Assembly: GCA_903930035.1 (NCBI GenBank)
Contig: CAIYXG010000131.1
Span: forward strand, 1 to 26,844
Length of the DNA stretch: 26,844 bases
Source of the DNA: an uncultured Actinomycetes bacterium
GTDB taxonomy: Bacteria > Actinomycetota > Acidimicrobiia > Acidimicrobiales > Microtrichaceae
Direction of reading: 5' to 3'
The notes below the pieces were generated by a model. The model was given only the letters and a program-made list of their open reading frames with translations, made no database searches and had not been told where the DNA came from. The translations under genes and the position numbers were made by a program. The stretch's first letter is position 1, and each line of letters begins with the position of its first letter. This document shows positions 13,873 to 21,063 of this stretch, in pieces.

Positions 13873-14316
13873 ATGAACTACCGCCGACTTGTCTGCGTGC
13901 CGCTGCTCGCCCTCACCGTCGCCCTCGCCGCGGGGGCCTGTTCCTCCGACGACGACAAGGCCGACTCGTCGACCTCCACCACGGCGGCGACCTCGACCAC
14001 GGCCAGCACCAGCACCAGCGCGGTGGGCAACGTGCTCCCGCCGGTCGTCCTGAACGCCGAGACGACGTCCGCCACCGTGAAGCCGGGCACCGTCGTCACG
14101 TTCGACGTGGGCGATCCCGGTGAGGGCCGGTTCGTGGCCACGAGCGAGGACCCCAAGGTCTTCCGCGTGGAGGGCGAGGGCAAGGTCGAGGGCACGGCCA
14201 CGGTGAACGCCGGTGGCGTCGCCGTCGCCCCGGGCACCACCAAGGTCTCGGTCCAGTACATGGGCTCCACCAACGGCGTAGGCGCCCCGACCACGTTCAC
14301 GATCACGGTCGAGTGA
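13873..14316 (+). CDS. Lipoprotein with beta-sandwich-like domain, 147 aa
   Basis: A signal peptide (NYRRL, then LLALTVALAAGAC) ends at lipobox Cys23. A Ser/Thr-rich linker follows (about 32-52, mostly S, T and A). The remaining ~90 residues are rich in Val/Thr/Gly with alternating hydrophobic positions (ATVKPGTVVTFDVGDP; GTTKVSVQYMG; PTTFTITVE), as in an all-beta, immunoglobulin-like fold. The C-terminal strand pattern is typical of such folds. No catalytic motif is visible. The ATG at 13873 has AGGAG four to five bases upstream; the frame extends to 13852 without a start signal. It is probably a surface-exposed, membrane-anchored binding or structural protein. It is monocistronic: its own promoter and hairpin leader lie before it and a long terminator after it. 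Confidence 0.82.
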   Translation: MNYRRLVCVPLLALTVALAAGACSSDDDKADSSTSTTAATSTTASTSTSAVGNVLPPVVLNAETTSATVKPGTVVTFDVGDPGEGRFVATSEDPKVFRVEGEGKVEGTATVNAGGVAVAPGTTKVSVQYMGSTNGVGAPTTFTITVE

Positions 14317-14322
14317 CGGTCG

Positions 14323-14368
14323 GGACCCGTCAGCCGCACGGCGTCGCGCCGTGGCGGCTGACGGGTCC
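14323..14368. terminator. Long hairpin terminator between convergent genes
   Basis: GGACCCGTCAGCCGC (14323-14337) pairs perfectly with 14354-14368. ACGGCG (14338-14343) pairs with CGCCGT (14347-14352), with a TCG loop and one bulged G. The 21-bp stem sits between the lipoprotein stop (14316) and the acyl-CoA dehydrogenase stop (14389). No T-run follows in either direction. Confidence 0.7.
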
Positions 14369-14388
14369 GGCCGGCCACCGCAGACCGG

Positions 14389-15594
14389 CTACGTGAACGC
14401 CGCCAGCCCCGTGATGGCCTGGCCCAGGATCAGCGTGTGGATCTCGTTCGTCCCCTCGTAGGTGTAGACGGACTCCAGGTTGTTCATGTGGCGGATCACC
14501 GGGTACTCGGTGGTGATGCCGTTGGCGCCGAGCACCGACCGGGCCTCCCGGGCGACCTCGAGCGCCGCGCGCACGTTGTCCATCTTCCCGAACGAGATCA
14601 TCGGGGTCGTGAGGGTCCCGGCGTCCTTGGCCCGGCCCAGGTGCAGTGCCACGAGGGTGCCCCGCTGGACCTTGACCATCATGTCGACCAGCTTCCGCTG
14701 GGTGAGCTGGAACCCGGCGAGGGGCCGGTCGAACTGCGTCCGCTCGCCCGCGTAGGCCAGCGCGGCCTCGTAGCAGGCACGCGCCGCGCCCACGGCGCCG
14801 AACGAGATGCCGAACCGGGCCTCGTTCAGGCACGAGAGCGGCCCCCGCATGCCCGTCACGCCGGGCAGCACCGCCGAGGCCGGGAGCCGGACGTCCTCGA
14901 GCACGAGCTCGGAGGTGACCGAGGCCCGGAGCGAGACCTTGCGGTGGATGGCCGGCGCCGAGAAGCCGGGTGAGGAGGTCGGGACCACGAACCCGCGCAC
15001 GGCGCCGCGGTCGGGACCGTCGGGGTCGGTGCGGGCCCAGACCACCGCCATGTCGGCGATGGACCCGTTGGTGATCCACATCTTGGCGCCGTTGAGCACC
15101 CAGTCGCCCGAGGCGTCCTGACGTGCGGTCGTGCGCATGGACGAGGGGTCCGAGCCGGAGTCGGGCTCGGTCAGGCCGAAGCAGCCGATGAGCTCGCCGG
15201 CCGCCATCCCGGGCAGCCACTCCTGCTTCTGCTCCTCGGAGCCGAACGCCCAGACGGGGAACATGGCGAGCGAGCCCTGGACGGAGACGAACGACCGTGC
15301 GCCCGAGTCGCCGAACTCCAGCTCGGTGCACGCCAGTCCGTACGCGGTGGCCGACGTGCCGGCGCAGCCGTAGCCGTCGAGGTGCATGCCCAGCACGCCG
15401 AGCGCACCGAACTCCTTGGCCATCTCCTTGGGGAACGTCCCGGCGTCGAACCACTCGCCGACCTCGGGCAGGACCTTGTCGGCCACGAACTTCCGGACCG
15501 TGTCCCGGAGCAGCCGCTCCTCGTCGTCGAGCAGGGCGTCGGTCCCCAGGAGGTCGAGGGGGTCGGCGCCGTTCGGGATGGGGGCATGACTCAT
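14389..15594 (-). CDS. Acyl-CoA dehydrogenase, glutaryl-CoA dehydrogenase-like
   Basis: This 401-aa FAD enzyme contains the ACAD signatures FGLTEPDSGSDPSSM (FAD/substrate loop), MWITNGSIADM and a catalytic Glu380 in YEGTNEIH. The end of the protein (IRHMNNLESVYTYEGT, then ILGQAITGLAAF) closely follows glutaryl-CoA dehydrogenases. An Arg in GARSFVSVQGSL matches the residue that contacts the substrate gamma-carboxylate there. It would oxidise (and possibly decarboxylate) a short dicarboxylyl-CoA and pass electrons to ETF. The ATG at 15594 has TAGCCT eight bases upstream; the longer open frame to 15777 crosses that promoter and the divergent gene. It is divergent from the acyltransferase-3 pair with 55 bp between starts. 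Confidence 0.9.
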   Translation of the reverse strand: MSHAPIPNGADPLDLLGTDALLDDEERLLRDTVRKFVADKVLPEVGEWFDAGTFPKEMAKEFGALGVLGMHLDGYGCAGTSATAYGLACTELEFGDSGARSFVSVQGSLAMFPVWAFGSEEQKQEWLPGMAAGELIGCFGLTEPDSGSDPSSMRTTARQDASGDWVLNGAKMWITNGSIADMAVVWARTDPDGPDRGAVRGFVVPTSSPGFSAPAIHRKVSLRASVTSELVLEDVRLPASAVLPGVTGMRGPLSCLNEARFGISFGAVGAARACYEAALAYAGERTQFDRPLAGFQLTQRKLVDMMVKVQRGTLVALHLGRAKDAGTLTTPMISFGKMDNVRAALEVAREARSVLGANGITTEYPVIRHMNNLESVYTYEGTNEIHTLILGQAITGLAAFT

Positions 15595-15602
15595 AGGACC
15601 GG

Positions 15603-15608
15603 AGGCTA
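15603..15608 (-). promoter_or_regulatory. Leaderless -10 (TAGCCT) of the acyl-CoA dehydrogenase
   Basis: TAGCCT ends eight bases before the ATG at 15594. The divergent gene has the identical hexamer on the other strand at 15637-15642. Confidence 0.5.
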
Positions 15609-15636
15609 CGTCGGTGGCGCAGCAAGGGCCTGCCGG

Positions 15637-15642
15637 TAGCCT
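15637..15642 (+). promoter_or_regulatory. Leaderless -10 (TAGCCT) of the acyltransferase-3 operon
   Basis: TAGCCT ends seven bases before the ATG at 15650, which decides that start over the upstream ATG at 15614. Confidence 0.55.
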
Positions 15643-15649
15643 CGGGGCG

Positions 15650-16954
15650 ATGACGTCCAAGGGGGTGACGGCGAGCGCGGGGGCACGGGACCCGTTCGTG
15701 TCGGTCGCCCCGCGCCTCGGGTTCGTGGGCGGGTTCGACGGGATCCGGGGCATCGGCATCCTCATGGTCCTGGCCAACCACGCCTACTCGGACCTGTCGC
15801 CCTCGTTCGCCGGGATCATCGACGTGTTCTTCGTGATGAGCGCGTTCCTCATCACGTCCCTGCTGCTGCAGGAGCACCGCGACCGGTCCACGATCAACAT
15901 GCGCAAGTTCTACGCACGGCGGGCCGTCCGGCTGCTGCCGTCGGCCTACCTGTGCATCGTGGCGTGGATCGTCTTCTGCCTGCTGTTCGACCGGGAGCGG
16001 CTGGTGTGGGTCCTCCAGGACGCCGCCGCGGCGGTGACCTACGTCTACAACCTCGTGTTCCCGGTCGGCCTGGGGTACGTGGCGCCGAGGGCGGCGGCCG
16101 AGCGGTCGATCGACCAGTTCTGGTCGCTCGCCGTGGAGGAGCAGTTCTACCTCTTCATCGCCGTGACGGTCCTGGTGTGCGTCCGGCGGCGGTGGATGGT
16201 GCAGCTCGCCGTCGTCATGTGCGCGCTCGCCACGTGGATCGGGTTCCAGCGCCTGACCGGGCACACCGGCCCGTGGCCGCTCGACGAGCCGCAGAACGGT
16301 CCGTGGCGCGGCATCAGCCTGCTGTGGCTCTCCCGTCCCGACTCCCTCATGTGGGGCGTGGCGCTCGCCGTGGTCAACGCCAAGCTCCCCGACCCGCTGC
16401 CCGACGCCTGGCGCCGGTGGCTGCCACGCGTCGCGGGCGTGTCGATCTTCGTGATGTTCGGCACGATGCTCCTCGCCAGCACCTACCTGAGCCGCCAGGC
16501 CGCGCAGTACGGCCTGCCGTACCCCTACACCCCGCCGTTCCCGGCGCGCGGCGAGTCGTTCACGGGCGGCCTCTACTGGCCGCGGTTCGGCCACTCGCTC
16601 GCCGCGCTGGCGTCGGTGCCGGTGCTGCTCTGCATGGCCCGCCACAAGGAGTGGTGGGCCAACCGGGCCCTCTCGTGGAAGCCGGTCCGGTTCATGGGGC
16701 GCATGTCGTACACGGTGTACGTCTGGCACACGCTCGTGTACTTCGTGCTGCTCGAGGCGCTCGGGCTCGACGCCGTGCTGGGCGAGAAGACCCGCGTGTT
16801 CGTGCTCGCCCCGGTCACCGTCGTGGCCTGCCTGCCCGTGTACTACTTCGTCGAGCAGCGGGCCCTCCGCGTCAAGCTCAAGTTCGCGACCGAGAAGGAG
16901 GTCCTCGACCTCAACACGGGGAAGATGGTCCCGGTCGAGGAGCTGCAGAAGTGA
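15650..16954 (+). CDS. Acyltransferase 3 family membrane protein (OafA/YrhL type), copy 1
   Basis: This 434-aa polytopic membrane protein transfers acyl groups (typically O-acetyl) to carbohydrates or other envelope molecules. The conserved motifs are FDGIRG (29-34) with catalytic-type H44, KFYARRAVRLLPSAY (86-100), and FWSLAVEEQFYL (157-168). The late Y-V-W-H motif is also present (SYTVYVWHTLVYF). About ten hydrophobic helices are visible. There is no SGNH domain. After the last helix comes a 20-residue basic-then-acidic tail with LDLNTGKMVPVEE, which its neighbour shares. The start at 15650 is set by the TAGCCT seven bases upstream. The stop overlaps the GTG of the second copy (GTGA), so the two are translationally coupled and probably co-assembled or sequential in one pathway. 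Confidence 0.9.
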   Translation: MTSKGVTASAGARDPFVSVAPRLGFVGGFDGIRGIGILMVLANHAYSDLSPSFAGIIDVFFVMSAFLITSLLLQEHRDRSTINMRKFYARRAVRLLPSAYLCIVAWIVFCLLFDRERLVWVLQDAAAAVTYVYNLVFPVGLGYVAPRAAAERSIDQFWSLAVEEQFYLFIAVTVLVCVRRRWMVQLAVVMCALATWIGFQRLTGHTGPWPLDEPQNGPWRGISLLWLSRPDSLMWGVALAVVNAKLPDPLPDAWRRWLPRVAGVSIFVMFGTMLLASTYLSRQAAQYGLPYPYTPPFPARGESFTGGLYWPRFGHSLAALASVPVLLCMARHKEWWANRALSWKPVRFMGRMSYTVYVWHTLVYFVLLEALGLDAVLGEKTRVFVLAPVTVVACLPVYYFVEQRALRVKLKFATEKEVLDLNTGKMVPVEELQK

Positions 16955-18372
16955 CGGCGCCCTCCACGACCCCCCGCCAGCCGTTCGTCTCGGTCGCGCC
17001 CAAGGTCGGCCTGATCGGCGGGTTCGACGGCATCCGGGGCACCGGCGTGATGATGGTGCTCGTCGGCCACGCACTCTTCATGTACGTCGAGTCGTGGGTC
17101 ACGATCGTCGACACGTTCTTCGTGCTGTCGGGGTTCCTGATCACCAACCTGCTCCTGCAGGAGGCACGGTCCACGGGCACGATCAGCCTGAAGAAGTTCT
17201 ACATCCGGCGGGGTGTCCGCCTGCTGCCGTCCGTGTGGCTGTTCGTCGGGGTGTGGCTGGTGATCTCGACGGTGGCCACGCTCGTCGGGTTCGAGCCGCT
17301 GAGCCTCAAGTACGTGGGCCAGGACGCGCTCGCCGCCGTGACGTACATGTACCACCTGTTCTTCCCGAACGGCCTGTACGCCATCAACCCCGTCTCGCAG
17401 TCCCACCGGACCATGTGGCACCTCTGGACCCTCTCGGTGGAGGAGTGGTTCTACCTGGTGATCGCCGGCACGGTGCTCTTCTGCGTCAAGCGGCACCTGG
17501 TGCGGACGCTGATGTTCAGCATGCTCGCCGGGTTCGTGGCGATCGGCCTGGCCCGCTGGTACGGCTACACGGGCCTGGCCCAGGACGACCAGGGGATGCT
17601 CGCCGGCGTCCGTCTGATCCTGCTCCAGCGCCCGGACGCCCTGATGCTGGGCGTGGCCGCCGCCTGCCTGAGCGCGCAGATCACCGAGGAGCGCGCCGAG
17701 CGGATGCGTCGGCCGGTGCTCTGGCTCGCCGGGCTGGCCATCGTGGTCTGGCTGTTCATGCTCAACACCTCGAGCGAGCTGGTGGAGAAGCTCGGCGGTC
17801 CGTACTTCAAGTACCTGCCGGACTGCCCGGAGCTGGGCTACCAGCTGCCCAAGGACATGGGCGGCGACGTCTGCACCGCGTACGCCTTCAGCCCGCGGTC
17901 AGGACTGCTGCAGGAGATGTACTGGTTCCGGTTCGGCCACACCGTCGGGGCGCTGGCGTTCGCAGTGATCGCCTTTGCCCTGGTGCGCTACCCGACGTGG
18001 AAGTTCTCGACGTTCATGTCGTGGAGCCCGTTCCGCTGGATGGGTCGCATGAGCTACACGCTCTACGTCTGGCACGCCCTGCCGTACCTGCTGATCATCG
18101 CCGCCACGGGCGGCGAGGAGGCCTCGTTGGGCATGCAGCTGGCCCGGACCCCGGTCCTGATCGCGTCGGCGTTCCTCATCTCGCTGCCCGTGTACTACAA
18201 GGTCGAGCTGCGGGTGCTGAAGGCCAAGATGAAGTACTCGTCGGAGAAGCAGGCCCTCGACCTGACGACCGGCAAGATGGTCGACGTGCCCCAGGCGGGC
18301 GTGGCGGGGAACGACGACGGCCCGGCGCCGTCCTCCGAGGAGGACCGCACCGGGCCGCAGTCGGCGTCCTAG
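16951..18372 (+). CDS. Acyltransferase 3 family membrane protein, copy 2
   Basis: This 473-aa paralogue of the preceding gene has the same start block (PFVSVAPKVGLIGGFDGIRG) and H40. It also has KFYIRRGVRLLPS, WTLSVEEWFYL and SYTLYVWHALPYL. Relative to copy 1 it carries a longer extracytoplasmic loop near its middle with two cysteines (DCPELGYQ; GDVCTAY) that could form a disulphide. It also has a longer hydrophilic acidic C-terminus after the shared LDLTTGKMVDVPQ tail. The GTG start overlaps the stop of copy 1 by 4 bp. Acyl donor and acceptor are unknown. Likely roles are acylation of an exported polysaccharide, glycolipid or cell-wall component. It converges on the SDR gene with 9 bp between stops. 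Confidence 0.9.
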   Translation: MTAPSTTPRQPFVSVAPKVGLIGGFDGIRGTGVMMVLVGHALFMYVESWVTIVDTFFVLSGFLITNLLLQEARSTGTISLKKFYIRRGVRLLPSVWLFVGVWLVISTVATLVGFEPLSLKYVGQDALAAVTYMYHLFFPNGLYAINPVSQSHRTMWHLWTLSVEEWFYLVIAGTVLFCVKRHLVRTLMFSMLAGFVAIGLARWYGYTGLAQDDQGMLAGVRLILLQRPDALMLGVAAACLSAQITEERAERMRRPVLWLAGLAIVVWLFMLNTSSELVEKLGGPYFKYLPDCPELGYQLPKDMGGDVCTAYAFSPRSGLLQEMYWFRFGHTVGALAFAVIAFALVRYPTWKFSTFMSWSPFRWMGRMSYTLYVWHALPYLLIIAATGGEEASLGMQLARTPVLIASAFLISLPVYYKVELRVLKAKMKYSSEKQALDLTTGKMVDVPQAGVAGNDDGPAPSSEEDRTGPQSAS

Positions 18373-18379
18373 GGGACCG

Positions 18380-18400
18380 GCTCAGGCGTCGCCGCTGAGC
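18380..18400. terminator. Possible hairpin at the convergent 3' ends
   Basis: GCTCAG (18380-18385) and CTGAGC (18395-18400) pair across nine bases. The left arm includes the SDR stop codon. The stem is short, there is no T-run, and support is weak. Confidence 0.25.
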
Positions 18401-19284
18401 GTCTTGAGCAGCTTCTGGAGCTCGCCCGACGGGTCCTCCGGCACGATGTAGCCGGCCTCGTCGCGGATCTGCTCGAAGTTGTCGCGGACCTCCTCGGCGG
18501 AGTGGTTCTCCTTGTACCAGCCGGGGGTGAGGCCGATGAAGTAGCGGGCCACGACGCCGCCGGCCACCGAGTAGACCTCGCCGTTCACGGGGCAGTCCTC
18601 GTGGGCCAGGTACGTGACCGTCGGGGTGACCTCGGAGGCCTGCAGCTGGTCGCCGAACGGGCCGAGCAGGTCCTCGGTCATCCGCGTCTTGGCCACCGGG
18701 GCGATGGCATTGACCTTGATGCCCTTCGACTTGCCCTCGTTGGCCAGGACCCGGGTGAAGCCCACCAGGCCCAGCTTGGCGGCCCCGTAGTTGGACTGGC
18801 CGAAGTTGCCGAGCAGGCCCGAGTTCGAGCTGGTGTTCACCACTCGGCCGTAGCCCTTCTCCCGCATGATCAGCCAGGCCGGGTGGGTCACGTAGAAGGC
18901 GCCCAGCAGGTGGACCGAGATCACCGGCTCGAGCAGCTCCGGGGTCATGTTGTGGAACGTCTTGTCCCGGAGGATGCCGGCGTTGTTGATGACGATGTCG
19001 ACGGTGCCGAAGGCCTCGACGGCCGTGTCGACGATGGCCTTGCCGCCCTCGGGGGTGGAGACGGAGTCGTGGTTGGCGACGGCCTCACCGCCGGCTGAGA
19101 CGATCTCGTCGACGACGAGCTGCGCGGCCGAGGCGTTCTCGCCGCTGCCGTCGAGCGACCCGCCCAGGTCGTTGACCACGACGCGGGCGCCGCGGCGGGC
19201 CAGGTCGAGCGCGTGGGACTTGCCGAGGCCACCGCCGGCCCCGGTGACGATGGCGACCTTGCCGTCGAACGTCAGATCAGTCAT
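18382..19284 (-). CDS. SDR family, MFE-2-type (3R)-hydroxyacyl-CoA dehydrogenase-like
   Basis: This 300-aa classical SDR has TGAGGGLG (14-21), NNAG (100-103), S153, and Y166/K170 in YGAAK. The segment VVVNDLGGSLDGSG...VVDEIVSAGGEAVANHDSV closely follows the dehydrogenase domain of peroxisomal multifunctional enzyme type 2. This suggests oxidation of a (3R)-hydroxyacyl-CoA or a steroid-like alcohol with NAD. The C-terminal 60 residues (GWYKENHSAEEVRDNFEQI...) also occur in that group. The ATG at 19284 has AAAGG at Shine-Dalgarno distance; upstream open sequence in this frame belongs to the FadD gene read out of frame. It lies 62 bp downstream of the FadD-like gene, with its own TAGCGT promoter element between. 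Confidence 0.9.
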   Translation of the reverse strand: MTDLTFDGKVAIVTGAGGGLGKSHALDLARRGARVVVNDLGGSLDGSGENASAAQLVVDEIVSAGGEAVANHDSVSTPEGGKAIVDTAVEAFGTVDIVINNAGILRDKTFHNMTPELLEPVISVHLLGAFYVTHPAWLIMREKGYGRVVNTSSNSGLLGNFGQSNYGAAKLGLVGFTRVLANEGKSKGIKVNAIAPVAKTRMTEDLLGPFGDQLQASEVTPTVTYLAHEDCPVNGEVYSVAGGVVARYFIGLTPGWYKENHSAEEVRDNFEQIRDEAGYIVPEDPSGELQKLLKTLSGDA

Positions 19285-19310
19285 GGACTTGCCTTTCGGG
19301 TTGGAACGAA

Positions 19311-19336
19311 CCTGTGTGCAGGACGCCCGGACGCTA
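19311..19336 (-). promoter_or_regulatory. Promoter -10 (TAGCGT) and short leader hairpin of the SDR gene
   Basis: TAGCGT on the minus strand (19336-19331) lies 46 bases before the ATG. CCTG-CACA-CAGG (19322-19311) forms a small tetraloop hairpin near the expected transcript start. Confidence 0.35.
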
Positions 19337-19346
19337 GTGGACCGGG

Positions 19347-20972
19347 TCAGCCGGCAGTGCTTCCGAGCTGGTCGAGCGCGTACGCCTTCATGCGCTTGTA
19401 GTCGACCTTGCCGTTGGGGGCGCGGCCGATGGTGTCGATGGCGACGATCTGCTTGGGCGCCTTGTAGTGGGCCAGGTGCTGCTTCACGTGGGCGACGAGC
19501 CCGGCATGGTCCAGCTGGGCGCCCGGGAGCGCCTCCACCACGCCGACGATGGCCTCGCCGAACTTCTCGTCCGGCACGCCCACGACGACGGCGTCCGCCA
19601 CCGTGGGGTCGAGCTTGAGGGCCTCCTCGACCTCCTCGGGGAAGACCTTCTCGCCGCCCGTGTTGATGCAGACCGAGCCGCGGCCCAGCAGGGTGATGGA
19701 GCCGTCGGCCTCCACCGTCGCGTAGTCGCCGGGCATGGAGTAGCGGACGCCCTCGTGCTCGATGAACGTCGCCGCGGACTTCTCGGGGTCCTTGTAGTAC
19801 CCGACCGGCGTGTGGCCGGGGACGGCCACCCGGCCACGCTCGCCGGAGCCCGGCTCGACGAACCGGCCGTCGTCGGTGATGACGGCCGCTCCCGAGCCCA
19901 GCGCGAACTTGGCGGTCTTCTCCTCGGCGCCCGCAGCGGAGACCGACTGGCCCAGACCGATGGCCTCCGAGGAGGAGAACGAGTCGATCAGGAGCATCCC
20001 CGGGTTGTGGCGGAGCAGTCCCTGCTTGGCGCCCTCGGACCACATGACGCCCGAGCTGGTGACGAGCACCAGGCTCGACAGGTCCCAGCGGCCCGGGTTG
20101 GCGTCGAGGCACCGGACGATCGGCTTGGCGAAGGCGTCGCCCACGATCGTCATGGCGCCGACCTTCTCCCGCTCCACCGTGTCGAGCAGCTCCTCCCAGT
20201 TGGCGGAGCGGTCGACCAGCGTCACGACCGACCCGGCCTGCGTCAGGTAGATGTTCGCCGTGAACCAGCCGGTGCCGTGCATGAGCGGGCAGGCCGGCAG
20301 GCCGGGCACGCCGGGGTTGGCGACGGCCTCGAGCACGGCGTCGTAGCCGACCTCCTCGCACTCGCCCGCCAGGATCGGCAGGCCGGTCGTGCACAGTGCC
20401 CGGATGTGGTCGTCCTGGCGCCACATGACGCCCTTGGGCATGCCCGTGGTGCCGCCCGTGTAGATCATGAGGATGTCGTCGCCGTCACGGCCCCAGGGTG
20501 CGACGACCCGCTCCGTCGCGGTCGCCGCGGCCTGCTCGTAGGGCACGGCCCACTCCGGGCACTCGTCGGAGCCGTCGTCGACCCAGAGCCACTGGCGCAC
20601 GTCGGGCACACGGTCCTTGACGGCCTCGACCCGGTCCGAGAAGCACCCGTGGAACACCACGGCGACCGCGTCGGCGTTCTCCCACAGGTACGCGAGCTCG
20701 TCGTCGAGGTACCGGTAGTTGGTGTTGACCGGCACGAGCCCCGCCTTGTAGCAGGCGAAGGTCGTCTCCAGGTACTCCGGCGCGTTGTAGAGGTAGAGGG
20801 CGACCTTGTCCTGGTGGGCCGCGCCGTCCTCGAGCAGGAAGCGGGCCAGGCCGTCGGCGCGACGGTCGAACTCCCGCCAGGTGTACCGCCGGTCGCCGTG
20901 CACCTGCGCGGGGGCGTCCCCGAACTTGTCGGCGATCCGCTCCCAGAGCTCTGCGTAGTTCCACCCGCTCAT
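19347..20972 (-). CDS. Acyl-CoA synthetase (FadD-like, ANL superfamily)
   Basis: This 541-aa fatty- or steroid-acid CoA ligase has the P-loop YTGGTTGMPKG (171-181), the A5-type motif SFSSSEA (331-337) where most relatives have Y-G-x-T-E, MPGD (413-416), the hinge 'LLGRGSVCINTGGEKVFPEEVE', and the catalytic lysine K522 in NGKVDYK. The YTGGTTGMPKGVMWR form and SFSSSEA are shared with the actinobacterial FadD group that includes enzymes for branched or sterol side-chain acids; this is inferred from memory of those proteins. The ATG at 20972 has AGGGGG upstream. It is followed by an MFE-2-type SDR and is divergent from an acyl-CoA dehydrogenase, so the cluster contains activation, dehydrogenation and hydroxyacyl oxidation steps. 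Confidence 0.92.
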   Translation of the reverse strand: MSGWNYAELWERIADKFGDAPAQVHGDRRYTWREFDRRADGLARFLLEDGAAHQDKVALYLYNAPEYLETTFACYKAGLVPVNTNYRYLDDELAYLWENADAVAVVFHGCFSDRVEAVKDRVPDVRQWLWVDDGSDECPEWAVPYEQAAATATERVVAPWGRDGDDILMIYTGGTTGMPKGVMWRQDDHIRALCTTGLPILAGECEEVGYDAVLEAVANPGVPGLPACPLMHGTGWFTANIYLTQAGSVVTLVDRSANWEELLDTVEREKVGAMTIVGDAFAKPIVRCLDANPGRWDLSSLVLVTSSGVMWSEGAKQGLLRHNPGMLLIDSFSSSEAIGLGQSVSAAGAEEKTAKFALGSGAAVITDDGRFVEPGSGERGRVAVPGHTPVGYYKDPEKSAATFIEHEGVRYSMPGDYATVEADGSITLLGRGSVCINTGGEKVFPEEVEEALKLDPTVADAVVVGVPDEKFGEAIVGVVEALPGAQLDHAGLVAHVKQHLAHYKAPKQIVAIDTIGRAPNGKVDYKRMKAYALDQLGSTAG

Positions 20973-21001
20973 CAGGTCCCCCTGGCCTCGTCGTGGTGCG
21001 T

Positions 21002-21035
21002 GCGGTCCGTGGCACGGCCGCGACGGGGGAGTGTA
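21002..21035 (-). promoter_or_regulatory. Promoter -10 (TACACT) and leader hairpin of the FadD-like gene
   Basis: TACACT on the minus strand (21035-21030) lies about 57 bases before the ATG. CCGTG/CACGG, extended by GCGG/CCGC with one bulged base (21002-21021), folds near the expected transcript start. Confidence 0.35.
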
Positions 21036-21051
21036 GGCGGGGAGTCAGGGC

Positions 21052-21057
21052 TAGCGT
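21052..21057 (+). promoter_or_regulatory. Leaderless -10 (TAGCGT) of the acyl-CoA dehydrogenase operon
   Basis: TAGCGT ends six bases before the ATG at 21064. The 91-bp divergent gap with the FadD-like gene holds both promoters. Confidence 0.55.
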
Positions 21058-21063
21058 CCTGCC

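Noticed and set aside
14330..17074. Open frame of 914 aa on the minus strand
   Set aside because: It crosses the terminator hairpin, the dehydrogenase in another frame and the acyltransferase gene on the opposite strand. No domain is recognisable.
18382..20424. Apparent 680-aa fusion of the MFE-2-like SDR with an upstream domain
   Set aside because: The upstream part is the FadD gene read in another frame. The true SDR start (ATG 19284) has a Shine-Dalgarno sequence and its own promoter.
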